A stretch of 64,000 bases of DNA from Chamaelirium japonicum (lineage: Eukaryota; Streptophyta; Magnoliopsida; Liliales; Melanthiaceae): positions 96,263,514-96,327,513 of the forward strand of contig OX393549.1 of NCBI GenBank assembly GCA_947650365.1, in the 5' to 3' direction. Each line of letters starts with the position of its first letter. Position 1 is the stretch's first letter. Made by a program: the position numbers and the translations under genes. Shown one piece after another: positions 1 through 11,338 of the stretch. The notes under the pieces are model-generated. The model searched no databases and was not told the origin of the DNA. It was given only the letters and a program-made list of their open reading frames with translations.

Positions 1-421
1 ATAGCAGGCTAGCAGCAATTTCTTTACATGGTGGAAGGAGACAGCCAATTCCTTCCCCCCTATCGTTCTCTTCTTATTTTTCTTTTATGACAGTCGTTAA
101 ACTATCTAATTATCATTTAAAGTCAAATCTACTCATATGTACAAAACAAAAGTTTTCAGGCTACAAAGTTTTTGTTAAGCTTATTTGAGATGTACATAAA
201 GTGAACCAGACAATATTGGTTGTATGAAGAGACGAATCTACAAAATCCTAGAATTTTCCATTGTTTCTTAGGCTATGCTATGCTATTGCACCTCTTCAGA
301 TATGTTTTTTTAACAGTTTCCTCCAATCAATAATAATAAATCACCAAATCCTAGGAAAACCACATCTTGTATTCAACTGTTATTACTGTCTATATCTGCT
401 TTGGTTGATGAAAGATCATAC
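1..421. other. Intron sequence after the last visible NRPC2 exon
   Basis: AT-rich sequence starting with the GTATGA donor on the minus strand. I see no further NRPC2 exon and no recognisable repeat. Confidence 0.6.
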
Positions 422-477
422 CTGAATAGATGAAGTCCTTCCCACTATAGCTAAACCCATGCTTCACTAGAGTGTAA
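422..477 (-). CDS. NRPC2: NRPC2 exon 13 of those visible
   Basis: This short exon reads [18 protein letters not shown], matching the NRPC2 segment after the GHADKVE block. It starts after the acceptor AACAG and its first base completes a serine codon left open by exon 12. It ends at a GTATGA donor with one base of the next glycine codon. The next expected block (GQPLQAYIFMGPIYYQKL-like) is not visible in bases 1-421, so the following exon lies beyond the left edge. The intron separating it from exon 12 is only 80 bp. Confidence 0.85.
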
Positions 478-557
478 CTGTTATGGACGACAAAAGTATA
501 AGCATAACATCATGGTTAGAGCAGGATGCTAATTGGTTAAGTAGAAGATTAGCATAC

Positions 558-683
558 CTTATGTCTTCAACCTTATCTGCATGGCCACTTCGTTCCCCAA
601 AAGCACTGCCAAAATGAAATCTTCCAGTTGAAACCCCAGCTTTGCCACCGAGAAGCTCTATCATTTTTCCGACTGTCATTCGA
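558..683 (-). CDS. NRPC2: NRPC2 exon 12 of those visible (hybrid-binding domain)
   Basis: The exon encodes [20 protein letters not shown] followed by [18 protein letters not shown]. In all multisubunit polymerases the SRMTxGxxxE block sits in the hybrid-binding domain near the active centre (Pfam RNA_pol_Rpb2_6). The first base completes the serine codon begun in exon 11, 22.3 kb upstream in the gene, which is strong evidence that the two belong to one transcript. The acceptor is CATAG and the donor is AG|GTATGC. The reading frame is intact. Confidence 0.93.
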
Positions 684-884
684 CTATGGAAAATATGACG
701 TTAGCGAAAGCACAGTCAAGTTCAACACCCATGGTAAAACTGAAAAAATTATCTACATAAATGTTTGAGCATTGTGGTTAAGAGTACTTAATGAATTTCT
801 ACAAGTAAAATGATCACTTGCATGTTCATGTATTTGTGTAATGAATTTTTGTAGATAAAGAGTTTTCATGGTTTTTGATGTAGG

Positions 885-1091
885 CAAGGGAGGACCTACA
901 CCACGTTTGGGAGGGATTTAGTGAAATTTGGAAATGAAGAAAGCCAGAGGTATTTTCATCTTATCAGTGTCTTCAGTATTCTGAACTTGACGAAAATTGG
1001 CGGGGGTGAAGGTCTTGATGTGAGGAAGGACTTGTCAAAATTTGAGGTTGATCGGATTGTTGGGAATGAAGTTATCATCCGATTTGTGTGC
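885..1091 (+). other. Unrecognised coding-like stretch
   Basis: A 69-codon open frame without an initiating ATG at its left end reads with unusually protein-like composition, for example FGRDLVKFGNEESQ, FHLISVFSILNLTKIGG and KFEVDRIVGNEVIIRFVC. It runs opposite to NRPC2. I do not recognise the family. It could be an exon fragment captured by a transposon or a chance open frame. Confidence 0.25.
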
Positions 1092-2296
1092 TGATTCTAG
1101 TAAAAAACAAGCAATTTTCAATTAAAAGAGAGCATGAGCTTCAGAATTTCAATCTACAAATAAAGTAAAACAAGGCCACATCAGCACCGATTGATCAAGG
1201 ATCAACTAACGGTTACTTGGGCATTATCCCGGAAATAAACAGGGGTGGCAGAAGGCGTAGGACAGGGGTGATGATGATGGAGGATGATAGAAACAACTAA
1301 AACAAAGATATTGTAGATATGAAGAAGGATAAAACCTGGGATGAGATCCGCCGCAGGTGCAAGAAGTCGTCATCCAATCCTCTCAAGGAGCAAGGACGGT
1401 AGACGAGATTGTCAGATCGTTCGGAGTCATGAAGCCCAAAAGCTCTTCTTGACGCGAAGCCAGGGAATGAGGATGAGTGCTCGAAGCCAACATCTTCTAG
1501 GTTTTATCTCACGAAGAGGAATCAAAATACTTAGAATCTCAATTTTATGTGTTTCTTTTTGAGATTGTCAGATAGTTCGCTGACTTGTTAGATTTCGATC
1601 CATGGTTGATATTAATGCATATGCCTCATAGAACTTCATGATATAATGATATGTTTGCTGCCTTTTTGAGTCATATTGTGCCATATTGATAATTATATGG
1701 GATAATGGGTGATTAATCCCTAACAGAGAGATTTTGGAATGCCCAGGCCATCTTAACATTTCACGAACGATAAGTCCCAGGGTTTTTTCAAAAATCCAAT
1801 ATTATCCTTGGCGTTCATTCCCATCTCTCTCAAGCACGCGAGCGGTGGCAGCGAAAGCAGCGGCGTGAGTGGCGGCAGCGAGAGTAGCGGCGTGACAGCA
1901 GCGCACCGAGCACGACCCCCACGGCATCGACCTTGACGAGTTGCAGCTGCTCGTCGTCACCGGAGCAACGAGCAACGGCAACGAGAAATCGCCACCATTC
2001 GGTCCCAGGTCAAAGGGTAAGGTTTAGAAATCCTAGGTCTAGGGTTCATCCCATGGCCCATAGATTAGGGTTAGGTTTAGGTTCGGTTCGACGGTGGCGA
2101 GCAGATCCGGCAATGGTTCGAAAGTTCACTGGTTTGATGGCATGCCAAAAAAAATTTGAAATGTTGTAAAAGGCATTTTTGTCCACAGCATTTTCAAATT
2201 CCTTTAGCTTAAACAATTTCTTTGTCAAGGACCGCTCTATTCCCCCTAATTATATCTTAGTTTGTTGACAAAAGAGAAGACCGAGAGGCTTAGGAT
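1092..2296. other. Intron sequence with no assigned element
   Basis: It contains a GC-rich, serine/arginine-biased patch around 1830-2120 with AGCGGCG-type short repeats, and otherwise plain intron-like sequence. No family was recognised. Confidence 0.4.
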
Positions 2297-2846
2297 TGTA
2301 GCGCCCCTCATCGGAGCCTACATCACTTTCTTTTTACAAACTAGGGTTTGCTATGGATGGTGGAGATCGCAATGAAAGAAGGGGAAATGCCACAGGTGCA
2401 AGTGAAAGAAAGAGAGTTTTTCACGTGAAAATGAGAGAAAGGGGGGAAGGGAAGAAGTTATGTATGGTAGTACAACATAGAGATAAAAGCTCAAAAGGCT
2501 TTAATTAAACCCCAAATAATGCCCAATCATCAAATGAGTCAACTCATGATGATCTAACCGTCAGATTCGAGAATTAATCTCGACCATAGGGCGTCGTACA
2601 GATACTTGCTCGCCTAGGTATTATTATTAAAAGCTGGAAACACACTCAAAAGAGCCCAAAATGATCCTAAAAGCTCCCGGATGTGGTCGCAGAAATCCCC
2701 ACACGACAAGGCATTGATTACAAATGATAAATAAAGTGAAAATGGGCAAAAAAACATAAATAAATGGCCTAAAATATATTATAATAATATAAAAAATGAT
2801 ATAACAATGTTTTAAAGAACCGTGATGCAGATCAGGCCCTGTCACA
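2297..2846 (-). repeat. Probable old LTR (solo or fragment), minus strand
   Basis: The block begins TGTAGCGCCC and ends CTGTCACA on the plus strand, so it has TG..CA ends. Its middle (around 2490-2800) resembles the young LTR at 42482 in layout and wording: 'atctaaccgtc' followed by 'aatctcg', then lists of 'gcccaaaa' and 'aaataaag' runs. No clear target duplication was found. It probably belongs to the same LTR superfamily, much diverged. Confidence 0.45.
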
Positions 2847-4424
2847 TTTCAAGAATTTTTCCTGATAGCTAGTATATGGATCAAGTTTTGCTTTGATGTG
2901 GGTGTAAAGTGTTTTTCAGGGTATGTTATTAGGAAGGGAGGATGGGCTAGCAATTCAAGATGTTTATCTGTATATTTAACAAAGAACCAGCTTAAGAGAG
3001 AATCTGCAAAAACAAAAAAAAAAGGATTCCTACTCCCTCGTGGGCCCTCACTCGTGCGTGAGAAGAGAGGAGCTCGCTCTCATGAAGGATTCCTTTTCTC
3101 CCCTACTATTTTTCCATGAATCCAACCCTTCGTGAGTTGTTCCTTGTGTAATTAAAGCCACACAATATCCTTAATTACCCAACAAGGCCAAAGGATTAAT
3201 TTTGTGCACCTCTCTCCCTTTTGTGATTTCAGATGAACCTATCTTGATTTCTCTTAATCTGCAAGATGTCCTATCCATATCTCAAGGGACTTTTATAGAA
3301 AACATTAATACCACGGGTACTTCTAGAAGGGGTGTAATTCTTTTTCCAACCCTATCTGAAAGGTTATGACTCTTTGTATGGAGTCGATTCTTATAACAAG
3401 CGGAGGGTTAAACGTTTATTTATTATTCTATGAATCAATTCAGAATTACCTTCAACACCAAAGTTTGTTGATTTTATATAAAATTTCAGTCTTTTGGTTG
3501 AGACTCCATTTAACATAACCCCAATTGTTAACTTTTGGTGTAATGAAAAATCCTTTACAAGGGATCATATATCCGATTGTGATAGTGTTGATGCATATCA
3601 CCACAATATCATCCATCAATTAAAATCAGAGTTGCACCCGTTCAATCGTTAGGAAGTCCTGCCGGAGGCTATGGTGCAAAGTGAGGACATGTGATGAGAT
3701 CCATCATGTCGAGACAGAGATGGCGGAGGAAACAAGGATTGCCGATCTCTAGGGCATGGTTAGAAAAGTCCACAATTGTCGATCGAAACCACTAATAAAT
3801 TTTCTTTTTTTAAGGTAACAACATCGAAAACAAAGGAAATGTCAACATCAACAAAAATATGGTAAATTTTGGTTATTTAGACAAAATCTGGTGTCGATTA
3901 CATAAAGAATACATGATTTAAGTCAAACTCGGAAACCTTTTGGTCGAAGACAAATTCCAGTTATTGACACGTCACTCACAACGATGGCACATTATGGCAA
4001 TCACTTTTCCCTTTTTAAAGAATAAAATCAAGATGTTTTCACATAAAAAAACTTTTCCCTTTTTGGCAATCACTATTTTTTTTAAAATAGACCAATACTT
4101 CACAGAAATCGGCCGAGAAATTTTAAAATTTGATAGAAATCAACCGAGAATTTTTCACATTTCCACCAAACTATTTTCTAAAAAAAACTAAATATTTTCA
4201 CAAAATTTGACCAAAATCTGAAATATAACCTCTTTTTTTCTGCCCGAAATCGACAGCGAAAACCTTACCATCGAGCAAGTTCAATAACTAAAGCATGTTT
4301 GATTGCGATTGTAGAATAGTGACCAAACGGATCACGGAGTCCAAAGCTTAGAACTTAAGTGCCATATAGCAAATCACATTAATTGACGCGAAGATGCTCC
4401 TATATTCTGAGACATAGAAAGAAG
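2847..4424. other. Intron sequence, mostly unassigned
   Basis: AT-rich. The stretch around 3800-4260 carries many 'aaatcgacc/gaaattt' words, like the termini of the hAT remnants further right, so it may be a decayed hAT-type element. No boundaries could be set. Confidence 0.35.
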
Positions 4425-5411
4425 CCATGAAATCTAAATTGGAGCTCATGCACTCAAATCAAGATTGGGAGCTTGTAAAACTACGAAAGTGTATTAAACC
4501 CATCGGTTGCAAGTATGTCTATAAGCAAAAAAGAGGAGTGGACAAGAAGGTTGAAATCTTCAAGGCTAAACTTATTGTGAAATGGTAGGAGGGAATCGAT
4601 TATGAGATCTTTTCGCCATGATGCAACCAATTTTGATTACGAAATAAGGAAAACGTACGTCGAGAAGATATTTCCGAATGAACATCTTGCAGAAGACATC
4701 TACTTCATGCAACCAAACATAATTATTTCAAAGGCCCACAACCACCTAGTGTACAAGTTAGATAGGTTCATTTATATGTATAAGGGAGCGTCTTGGATGA
4801 CATCCTACTCATTGCGAATGATATCGAGAGATTCCATACCATTAAAATCTTGTTGTCCAATAACTTTGATATAAGGACTTGCAAGAATCCAGATAAATCT
4901 TTCGGATCAAATTTTAGCGAAATTGAGAAAATAGAATGTTGGTACTATCTCAGACTGAAGAGATATAGTTTTGGTACGGTTTGGAATATCTCTCTAGAGA
5001 TCAATTTCCTAAAACACTTGAGGAAAAAAATATGAGGATGATACCACATACTTAAGAAGTTGTCAACCTCATGTACAATATGCATTGCACTAGATCAGAT
5101 ATTTTTTTCACGGTCAACGTAGTCAACAGGTACTAATGCAATCCTGATCAAGAACATTGTACGTCAGCCGAGCGCATTCATAAGCATTTCAGAAGGACCA
5201 AGGACTATGTTCCAGTATAAGTTATAGAGGATCTAGTGTCCATTCCGTACACATTAACAATTCTAGTTGGATCTGGGAGCTAGGATACCAAAAGATAAAC
5301 TTTTATTTTTGAATGAATATACTTTTGGATTTGTGTTTCCTTAAAGAGGTAAAGTCATCAACTAAAGAAGTGTTTGATAGACTTGCATTCACGAATCCAC
5401 TATGGAGGTTG
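4425..5411 (+). mobile_element. Fossil Ty1/copia element, pol fragment (left part)
   Basis: Translations resemble copia reverse transcriptase and RNase H: a GCKYVYKQKRG-like block, an EGIDYE-like block, DDILLIANDI and a TSAERIHKHFRRTKDY-like block. The copy is clearly broken, with many breaks, and old. Copia wording resumes at 12617, directly after the inserted LTR element, so the two parts were one element before that insertion. Confidence 0.8.
5407..5411 (+). repeat. Target-site duplication GGTTG, left copy
   Basis: GGTTG precedes the TGATG start of the left LTR. The same five bases follow the right LTR at 12617-12621. Confidence 0.9.
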
Positions 5412-5884
5412 TGATGTGATCCGACTTGGGCCCAAGCCCGTTGGCCCACTCGAAGGCCCATCCTAGCCTGCCATGGATGGATAAGGCAGGATATCTCTTA
5501 TGATATCTTTTAGAATCTTTTTTTTATTTGAGATCTTTATTTTAGGCAAGTTAGTTATTGGCTTTTAAATTTGTTGTCATTTTTATCTTTTCTTTTAGCC
5601 TATTTAAAGGCCCCCATTGTAACCATTGAAGGAGATTATTATGAATGAAAATTGATGGCGGATGCCTTCGTTGGCTCATGGATTTGAGTCCCCACCTTGT
5701 ACCCTGATGGATTTCAGGCCCCCTCTCGTCTAAGCTTCTAGTCTTTTCTTCTCTGTCACAGTTCTTACCCCCTCCGCCACTTCCTCTCGGTGATTCCGTA
5801 TCACTAGTTATCTTTTACAAAGAAAATACCAAAAATATTACATCGCCTTCATCAACCGCCCTTCGACGACGCGCGCCTGCATCA
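5412..5884 (+). repeat. E1 left LTR (473 bp)
   Basis: Ends are TGATG...CATCA. It contains a TATA-like 'tatttaaa' at about 5600. It pairs with 12144-12616 at nearly every base. Confidence 0.93.
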
Positions 5885-5887
5885 AGT

Positions 5888-5899
5888 TGGTATCAGAGC
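5888..5899 (+). other. E1 primer-binding site
   Basis: TGGTATCAGAGC is the usual plant LTR-element match to the 3' end of initiator methionine tRNA. It lies 3 bp (AGT) after the left LTR. Confidence 0.9.
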
Positions 5900-6439
5900 T
5901 TCGGCTTCGTGGCGTTCCCGCACCACGAACGATCTTCGCTTCGATCGCCGTCGTCCATCGTCATCGTCATCGTCGCCGTTCCATCGTCACCATCCTCGCC
6001 GAGTCGTCATCTTCTTCTGGTACGTCGCCCTACAATCCCAACAAAAAAAAAAGGAGAAGAAAGATCAGATCTTGAGAAAAAAAAAAAGGAAGAGAAAGAG
6101 CATACCTCCATCCGCTACCCACCTCCTTTGCTCGCTCGTGCAACCACCGCAAGCCACCCTCGGACCCTCTCCTTTGCCGCTGCACCCTTCCTCTCGCTCC
6201 ACCCGCTGAACCACCACCCTTTCCCGTGCTCCAGCGCACCCCGCAGCCAAAAGAAAAAAGAAAAAAAAAAAACAAAAACAAAAACAGATCTGCCATCAGA
6301 TCTGTGGTACAGCAGAAAAAGGAAAAGAAAGAATAGAAGGAAAGAAAGAAGAAAGGGAAAGAAAAAGAAAAAGGAAAGAAGAGGAGAAAAGGCAAGATTT
6401 CTTACCTTAGTTGCGGGTTGCTAGCCGCTGCCCCGCCCC

Positions 6440-6444
6440 CTTTT
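6440..6444 (+). repeat. Target-site duplication CTTTT, left copy
   Basis: CTTTT before the E2 left LTR is repeated at 10897-10901 after the right LTR. This shows that E2 inserted into the leader region of E1. Confidence 0.88.
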
Positions 6445-7682
6445 TGATGCAGACGAGCCACTACGTGCAGTTTTCTACAGCTGATGGCGTATTTCCATCC
6501 GCGCCGGAGATCCAGAAACCCGATCGTCGATCCGTCTGCATCAGTGGAAAGCTTAATCGAAGCCCCACAGTTTTGGTTTTTACTTTATTTCGATCCGACC
6601 AGCGGATCTTTAGTTATTTCAGTTTTTATTTCTGGTTTGGGTAGATGCGAGCCATGTTCGCATCCGGTTCGAGCCACAGATGCCGAACTGACTCATTTCC
6701 GTGTTAGGTTTTTAGCCATAGGATCTTAGGTCAATTAAATCTCAATGGATGAGATTCGCTGGAAGCCAAAAACCCCCCAACCGAACCTCTCACCCGGCCG
6801 GCTTCCCATTCCCGCGGACACACCCGCGCGGGCACGCCTTGGGAAGCGTGCCCGCGTCCCTCTCTCTCTCCTCCCGCGCGGATTCTCTCCCTTTCTCTTT
6901 CCTTTTGAGTATTTTGGTGTTTCATCCCCTATTTATTCTAAAAACCCTAATTGCAATGGGAGTTGAAAATTGAATTGAAACCCTAACAACGGAGAAGCGG
7001 ATCGCTTGCTCGGTGTATCTTTTCCGACGAATTCCTCCTTGCTTCTCAACCTTCTCTTCCTTCGCAAGCTTCTACCCCGTCACCTCGCTATTCATCCTCG
7101 GCTTCACGGAAGATCGACGTGGAGTGTCTTCTTCTTCAAGATCATCGTCTCGGCTTCTTCACCCCGTCTTCTGGACCACACCTCCCCCTTCCGCGCCATT
7201 CCTCTGCAACATCGGAGTATCGGAAAGCTGCCGGCATTGACCAAAGCACGGTGAGATCGATCCTCGGTAGTTTTCATGTGATAACATCCTTTTCTCGCAA
7301 CCGGCCTTATTGCTGATTTCATTATAGGAACCCTAAATTCCTGTTTTCCTGAGAGTCTCATCCATTAGGATTTATTCGATTAGATCTTTGCATGTTATTG
7401 AGACATTGACTTATTAATTTGAGATTGTCCTTGTTCTTATTGCTGGAATTCAGTCTTATAATCTGAAATTAGTGTTCATCTTGTCCATTTTATTGTTTCT
7501 TTGAATTAAATCTGATTGGTGATGAATGAATGCTGAAAACGTGATTCTAAGCATTGCTGAAATTTACTTATACATGCTGAAATCTGATTTTTCTGCTTAA
7601 AATTCAGCACTTGGCTTTATTTAGCATTTGCATCGCATCAAGTTAGTAACAGATCGCATCAAGTTGGTATCAGAGCTCATCA
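6445..7682 (+). repeat. E2 left LTR (1,238 bp)
   Basis: It pairs with 9659-10896. Its last about 45 bp contain two tandem copies of a primer-binding-site unit, the second being an exact TGGTATCAGAGC at 7665-7676. Confidence 0.92.
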
Positions 7683-7685
7683 AGT

Positions 7686-7697
7686 TGGTATCAGAGC
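7686..7697 (+). other. E2 primer-binding site
   Basis: TGGTATCAGAGC sits 3 bp after the left LTR. It is the third tandem unit of a roughly 21-bp repeat whose first two units are inside the LTR. Confidence 0.88.
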
Positions 7698-7834
7698 GCA
7701 CTAGTCGTCGCGTTCTTACGCAACGGCCGGTCCTCTCGCATCATTCGCATCATTGCCTGTTTGCTGAAATTTTTTTTTTTTTTGCCTTCTTTCATTTTAG
7801 TTAGCGCCTTGCATTCATTAGTAACACGCATCGC

Positions 7835-9646
7835 GTGAACGCATACATTTTAGGACCATCCCTTTTTCTCCCGAGTGAATCGATAGCATCTACTAGGCAA
7901 TCTAGCATGGCAGGATCTTTGCCACCCCGCACTTGGCACGATGCCTTCATAAGGCAACAGGAACACATGGGTAGGCTTCAGACCCAAATAGAAAAATTGA
8001 CCTTGGCCGTCACCAAATCCCAGAATCCACCTCGACCCCATCGGGAACACAGGACTAGAGCGTCGCCAGGGCATAGTGAGTTAGACCTAGAGTCAGGAGG
8101 AGCCAGCGTCAGTTCCTCTAATGGATCTGATAGGCGGAATAGCAGAACTCATAGGAGATCGAAGTCCCATTGGGGCTGGGATCAGAGCATCAACATAGAA
8201 ATTCCTGAGTTCGGGGGTCGGATGGATCCCGAAGAGTTTCTGGAGTGGGCCGAGAGAATCGACCAGTATTTAGAACGAAAAGAAATCCCCCGCGACAAAC
8301 AAGTTAAGTTTGTCAGCCTTAAACTGAAAGGTCATGCACTGATCTGGTGGAAACAGTTGCAGACCGCTAGGGGTAGAAAAGGAAAAGAGAAAATTTCCAC
8401 TTGGACACACATGAGGGGAAAGATGCAACAGAAGTTCCTCCCTTCTGATTCCAAACAAAGTGTGTTCCAGAATTTGTCCTCGAAAGTATCCGAGTGCACT
8501 AGTCGTCGTGTTAGGGAAAAGAGCACAAATCCGCTGGCGTACTACATGCAGACCAGCCAAAACAGAAGTCGCCAAACCCAGCGACAAGAGCACAAATCGG
8601 TAGATCAGCCAGATCACAAGTCAGCCGATTGTCCTCAACGACAAGTCAATCCCCAGACAAATCTGGCGGACAATGACGAGGATAGTCAGGGGTCTGAGGG
8701 CGAACACCTCAATGAGTTAGTCTTGGAGGGAGATGATGTGACTGCACGACTGCTGATTATTCACCAGTCCCCATCACCCCCTGCACCTACAGCTCTTCTG
8801 AGTCAGAACCAACCCATACCACCATTCGCAGATAATCTCGTAGGGTGTTCATCTGGTTCACTAGCAATTGAGAAGGGATTAGACAACATTTTGCATTCCA
8901 TTGCGTGCACATCGCACTTAGAGTCTGTAGGCATTAATCGCACTCGCATTCATCATTTGCTTGGCATCTCTACAATCATAGACCAATCACATGTGCATCC
9001 ATATCATCCAAGTGTTGAATTTAACCTTAAAGACGATTTTGGCATGTCTGATCATTTTTCGATGCAAGATAGTTATGAATCATGCTTTCAACTTTCAGCC
9101 AACCCATCATCTTTAATTTTTCGAAATCATAACAGATGGCATGATGAATTCTTTGATTTCATATTTTATTCACTGCATCCCGACAATGATTGTATCACAT
9201 ATCTTCGTCGTCTTCTAGAATCCACTTGTTTTGCACCGTGCGCAGGCCACATTGAGCAACACATAATGCACCCGCAACCCTTGGCCTTTCAAATACACCA
9301 ATGCCTATCGCGCAAGCCGATGACCCGCAGCACATTATGCTCCCGCGGCCTCTCTTTTCACATGTCATTTGAATTTCATGTCAACCCACATTCCTATTAT
9401 CACATGAAATTATCTGAGTATTTTGATGGTCTTATTGTGCCGCGGAGGATGTTGGTGTTGACTTTCAGGTCTTCGCTTGGCGTCAAGGGGCAGGGGTTAC
9501 GAGATGGAGTTGCTGCATACTTGAGGTGGATTACTTGGCCACCGGACCCGGGAGAGCAGTCAGAGCGGATTCAGCGGCTGCCATTACTACCAGGAGCGCC
9601 CCCGCCGGATCCAGGACCTTGCTCGACAGGAGTCGAGTTCTTTTGA
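7835..9646 (+). CDS. Gag-like open frame of E2 (603 codons)
   Basis: A long open frame fills most of the E2 internal region. Residues about 125-205 match the Ty3/gypsy Retrotrans_gag capsid domain: IPEFGGRMDPEEFLEWAERI, then VKFVSLKLKGHALIWWKQL, then KMQQKFLPSD. The following part is rich in Q/H/S. The C-terminal half is not recognised but contains an IHHLLGI motif also seen (as HHLLG.HHQ) in the frames of E1 and of the element at 42482. The true start may be the methionine of MAGSLPPRTW, about 25 codons downstream. No protease or polymerase domain is present. Confidence 0.85.
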   Translation: MNAYILGPSLFLPSESIASTRQSSMAGSLPPRTWHDAFIRQQEHMGRLQTQIEKLTLAVTKSQNPPRPHREHRTRASPGHSELDLESGGASVSSSNGSDRRNSRTHRRSKSHWGWDQSINIEIPEFGGRMDPEEFLEWAERIDQYLERKEIPRDKQVKFVSLKLKGHALIWWKQLQTARGRKGKEKISTWTHMRGKMQQKFLPSDSKQSVFQNLSSKVSECTSRRVREKSTNPLAYYMQTSQNRSRQTQRQEHKSVDQPDHKSADCPQRQVNPQTNLADNDEDSQGSEGEHLNELVLEGDDVTARLLIIHQSPSPPAPTALLSQNQPIPPFADNLVGCSSGSLAIEKGLDNILHSIACTSHLESVGINRTRIHHLLGISTIIDQSHVHPYHPSVEFNLKDDFGMSDHFSMQDSYESCFQLSANPSSLIFRNHNRWHDEFFDFIFYSLHPDNDCITYLRRLLESTCFAPCAGHIEQHIMHPQPLAFQIHQCLSRKPMTRSTLCSRGLSFHMSFEFHVNPHSYYHMKLSEYFDGLIVPRRMLVLTFRSSLGVKGQGLRDGVAAYLRWITWPPDPGEQSERIQRLPLLPGAPPPDPGPCSTGVEFF

Positions 9647-9658
9647 GTCCGGGGGACT

Positions 9659-10896
9659 TGATGCAGACGAGCCACTACGTGCAGTTTTCTACAGCTGATG
9701 GCGTATTTCCATCCGCGCCGGAGATCCAGAAACCCGATCGTCGATCCGTCTGCATCAGTGGAAAGCTTAATCGAAGCCCCACAGTTTTGGTTTTTACTTT
9801 ATTTCGATCCGACCAGCGGATCTTTAGTTATTTCAGTTTTTATTTCTGGTTTGGGTAGATGCGAGCCATGTTCGCATCCGGTTCGAGCCACAGATGCCGA
9901 ACTGACTCATTTCCGTGTTAGGTTTTTAGCCATAGGATCTTAGGTCAATTAAATCTCAATGGATGAGATTCGCTGGAAGCCAAAAACCCCCCAACCGAAC
10001 CTCTCACCCGGCCGGCTTCCCATTCCCGCGGACACACCCGCGCGGGCACGCCTTGGGAAGCGTGCCCGCGTCCCTCTCTCTCTCCTCCCGCGCGGATTCT
10101 CTCCCTTTCTCTTTCCTTTTGAGTATTTTGGTGTTTCATCCCCTATTTATTCTAAAAACCCTAATTGCAATGGGAGTTGAAAATTGAATTGAAACCCTAA
10201 CAACGGAGAAGCGGATCGCTTGCTCGGTGTATCTTTTCCGACGAATTCCTCCTTGCTTCTCAACCTTCTCTTCCTTCGCAAGCTTCTACCCCGTCACCTC
10301 GCTATTCATCCTCGGCTTCACGGAAGATCGACGTGGAGTGTCTTCTTCTTCAAGATCATCGTCTCGGCTTCTTCACCCCGTCTTCTGGACCACACCTCCC
10401 CCTTCCGCGCCATTCCTCTGCAACATCGGAGTATCGGAAAGCTGCCGGCATTGACCAAAGCACGGTGAGATCGATCCTCGGTAGTTTTCATGTGATAACA
10501 TCCTTTTCTCGCAACCGGCCTTATTGCTGATTTCATTATAGGAACCCTAAATTCCTGTTTTCCTGAGAGTCTCATCCATTAGGATTTATTCGATTAGATC
10601 TTTGCATGTTATTGAGACATTGACTTATTAATTTGAGATTGTCCTTGTTCTTATTGCTGGAATTCAGTCTTATAATCTGAAATTAGTGTTCATCTTGTCC
10701 ATTTTATTGTTTCTTTGAATTAAATCTGATTGGTGATGAATGAATGCTGAAAACGTGATTCTAAGCATTGCTGAAATTTACTTATACATGCTGAAATCTG
10801 ATTTTTCTGCTTAAAATTCAGCACTTGGCTTTATTTAGCATTTGCATCGCATCAAGTTAGTAACAGATCGCATCAAGTTGGTATCAGAGCTCATCA
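9659..10896 (+). repeat. E2 right LTR (1,238 bp)
   Basis: Matches the left LTR. It is followed directly by the CTTTT target duplication and then by E1 internal sequence. Confidence 0.92.
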
Positions 10897-11338
10897 CTTT
10901 TGCTCCCAGCTGCAGCCGCTCCCCCCTTTTGCTCCTTCCCTACCTGCCAACAAAACAAAGAACACAAAAAAAAAAAAAACCCTAATCCGATTCCCCCCCT
11001 TTTGCCCTTTCTATTTTTCCAATTCACCCCCCACCACAACCCTTAGATCCCCATCCAACAGCCCTCAAATCCCCAACCTTTCTAGTTGCTCTTTCCCACT
11101 TAAGTGCTGAACCCGATTGAATTCGGATCCAACCCGTTTACAAAAAACAGACCCGATAAGACCCTACAACTTCAAAACGCCATATCTCTCTCATTTTTCA
11201 TCCGATTTGGACGTTCTTGGTACCGAATCGAAGCCCTTTTCGAGCTCTACGCATCCATACCATCAGCAGGAATTTTCAGTGAACCAGTAATTACAGATTT
11301 CCAGATTTACCCCTGGACCACACTTCTACTATTGTGGC

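Larger units (their letters stand above)
6445..10896 (+). mobile_element. Very young gag-only LTR retrotransposon (element E2), nested in E1
   Basis: Two 1,238-bp LTRs (TGATGCAGACG...GCTCATCA) appear identical over the stretches compared. They enclose a 1,976-bp internal region with a tRNA-Met primer-binding site, one gag frame and a purine-rich GGGGGACT tract before the right LTR. The 5-bp duplication CTTTT flanks it. No pol is present, so it is a TR-GAG-type non-autonomous element. The gag type points to Ty3/gypsy. It looks structurally whole for its kind. Confidence 0.93.

Noticed and set aside
5909-6424. 171-codon Lys/Glu-rich frame and its reverse-strand Phe/Leu-rich partner
   Set aside because: Low-complexity A/G-rich sequence in the E1 leader. 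No protein signature.
7835-9646. 603-codon frame as a host gene
   Set aside because: It lies between two identical LTRs and carries a Ty3/gypsy gag domain.
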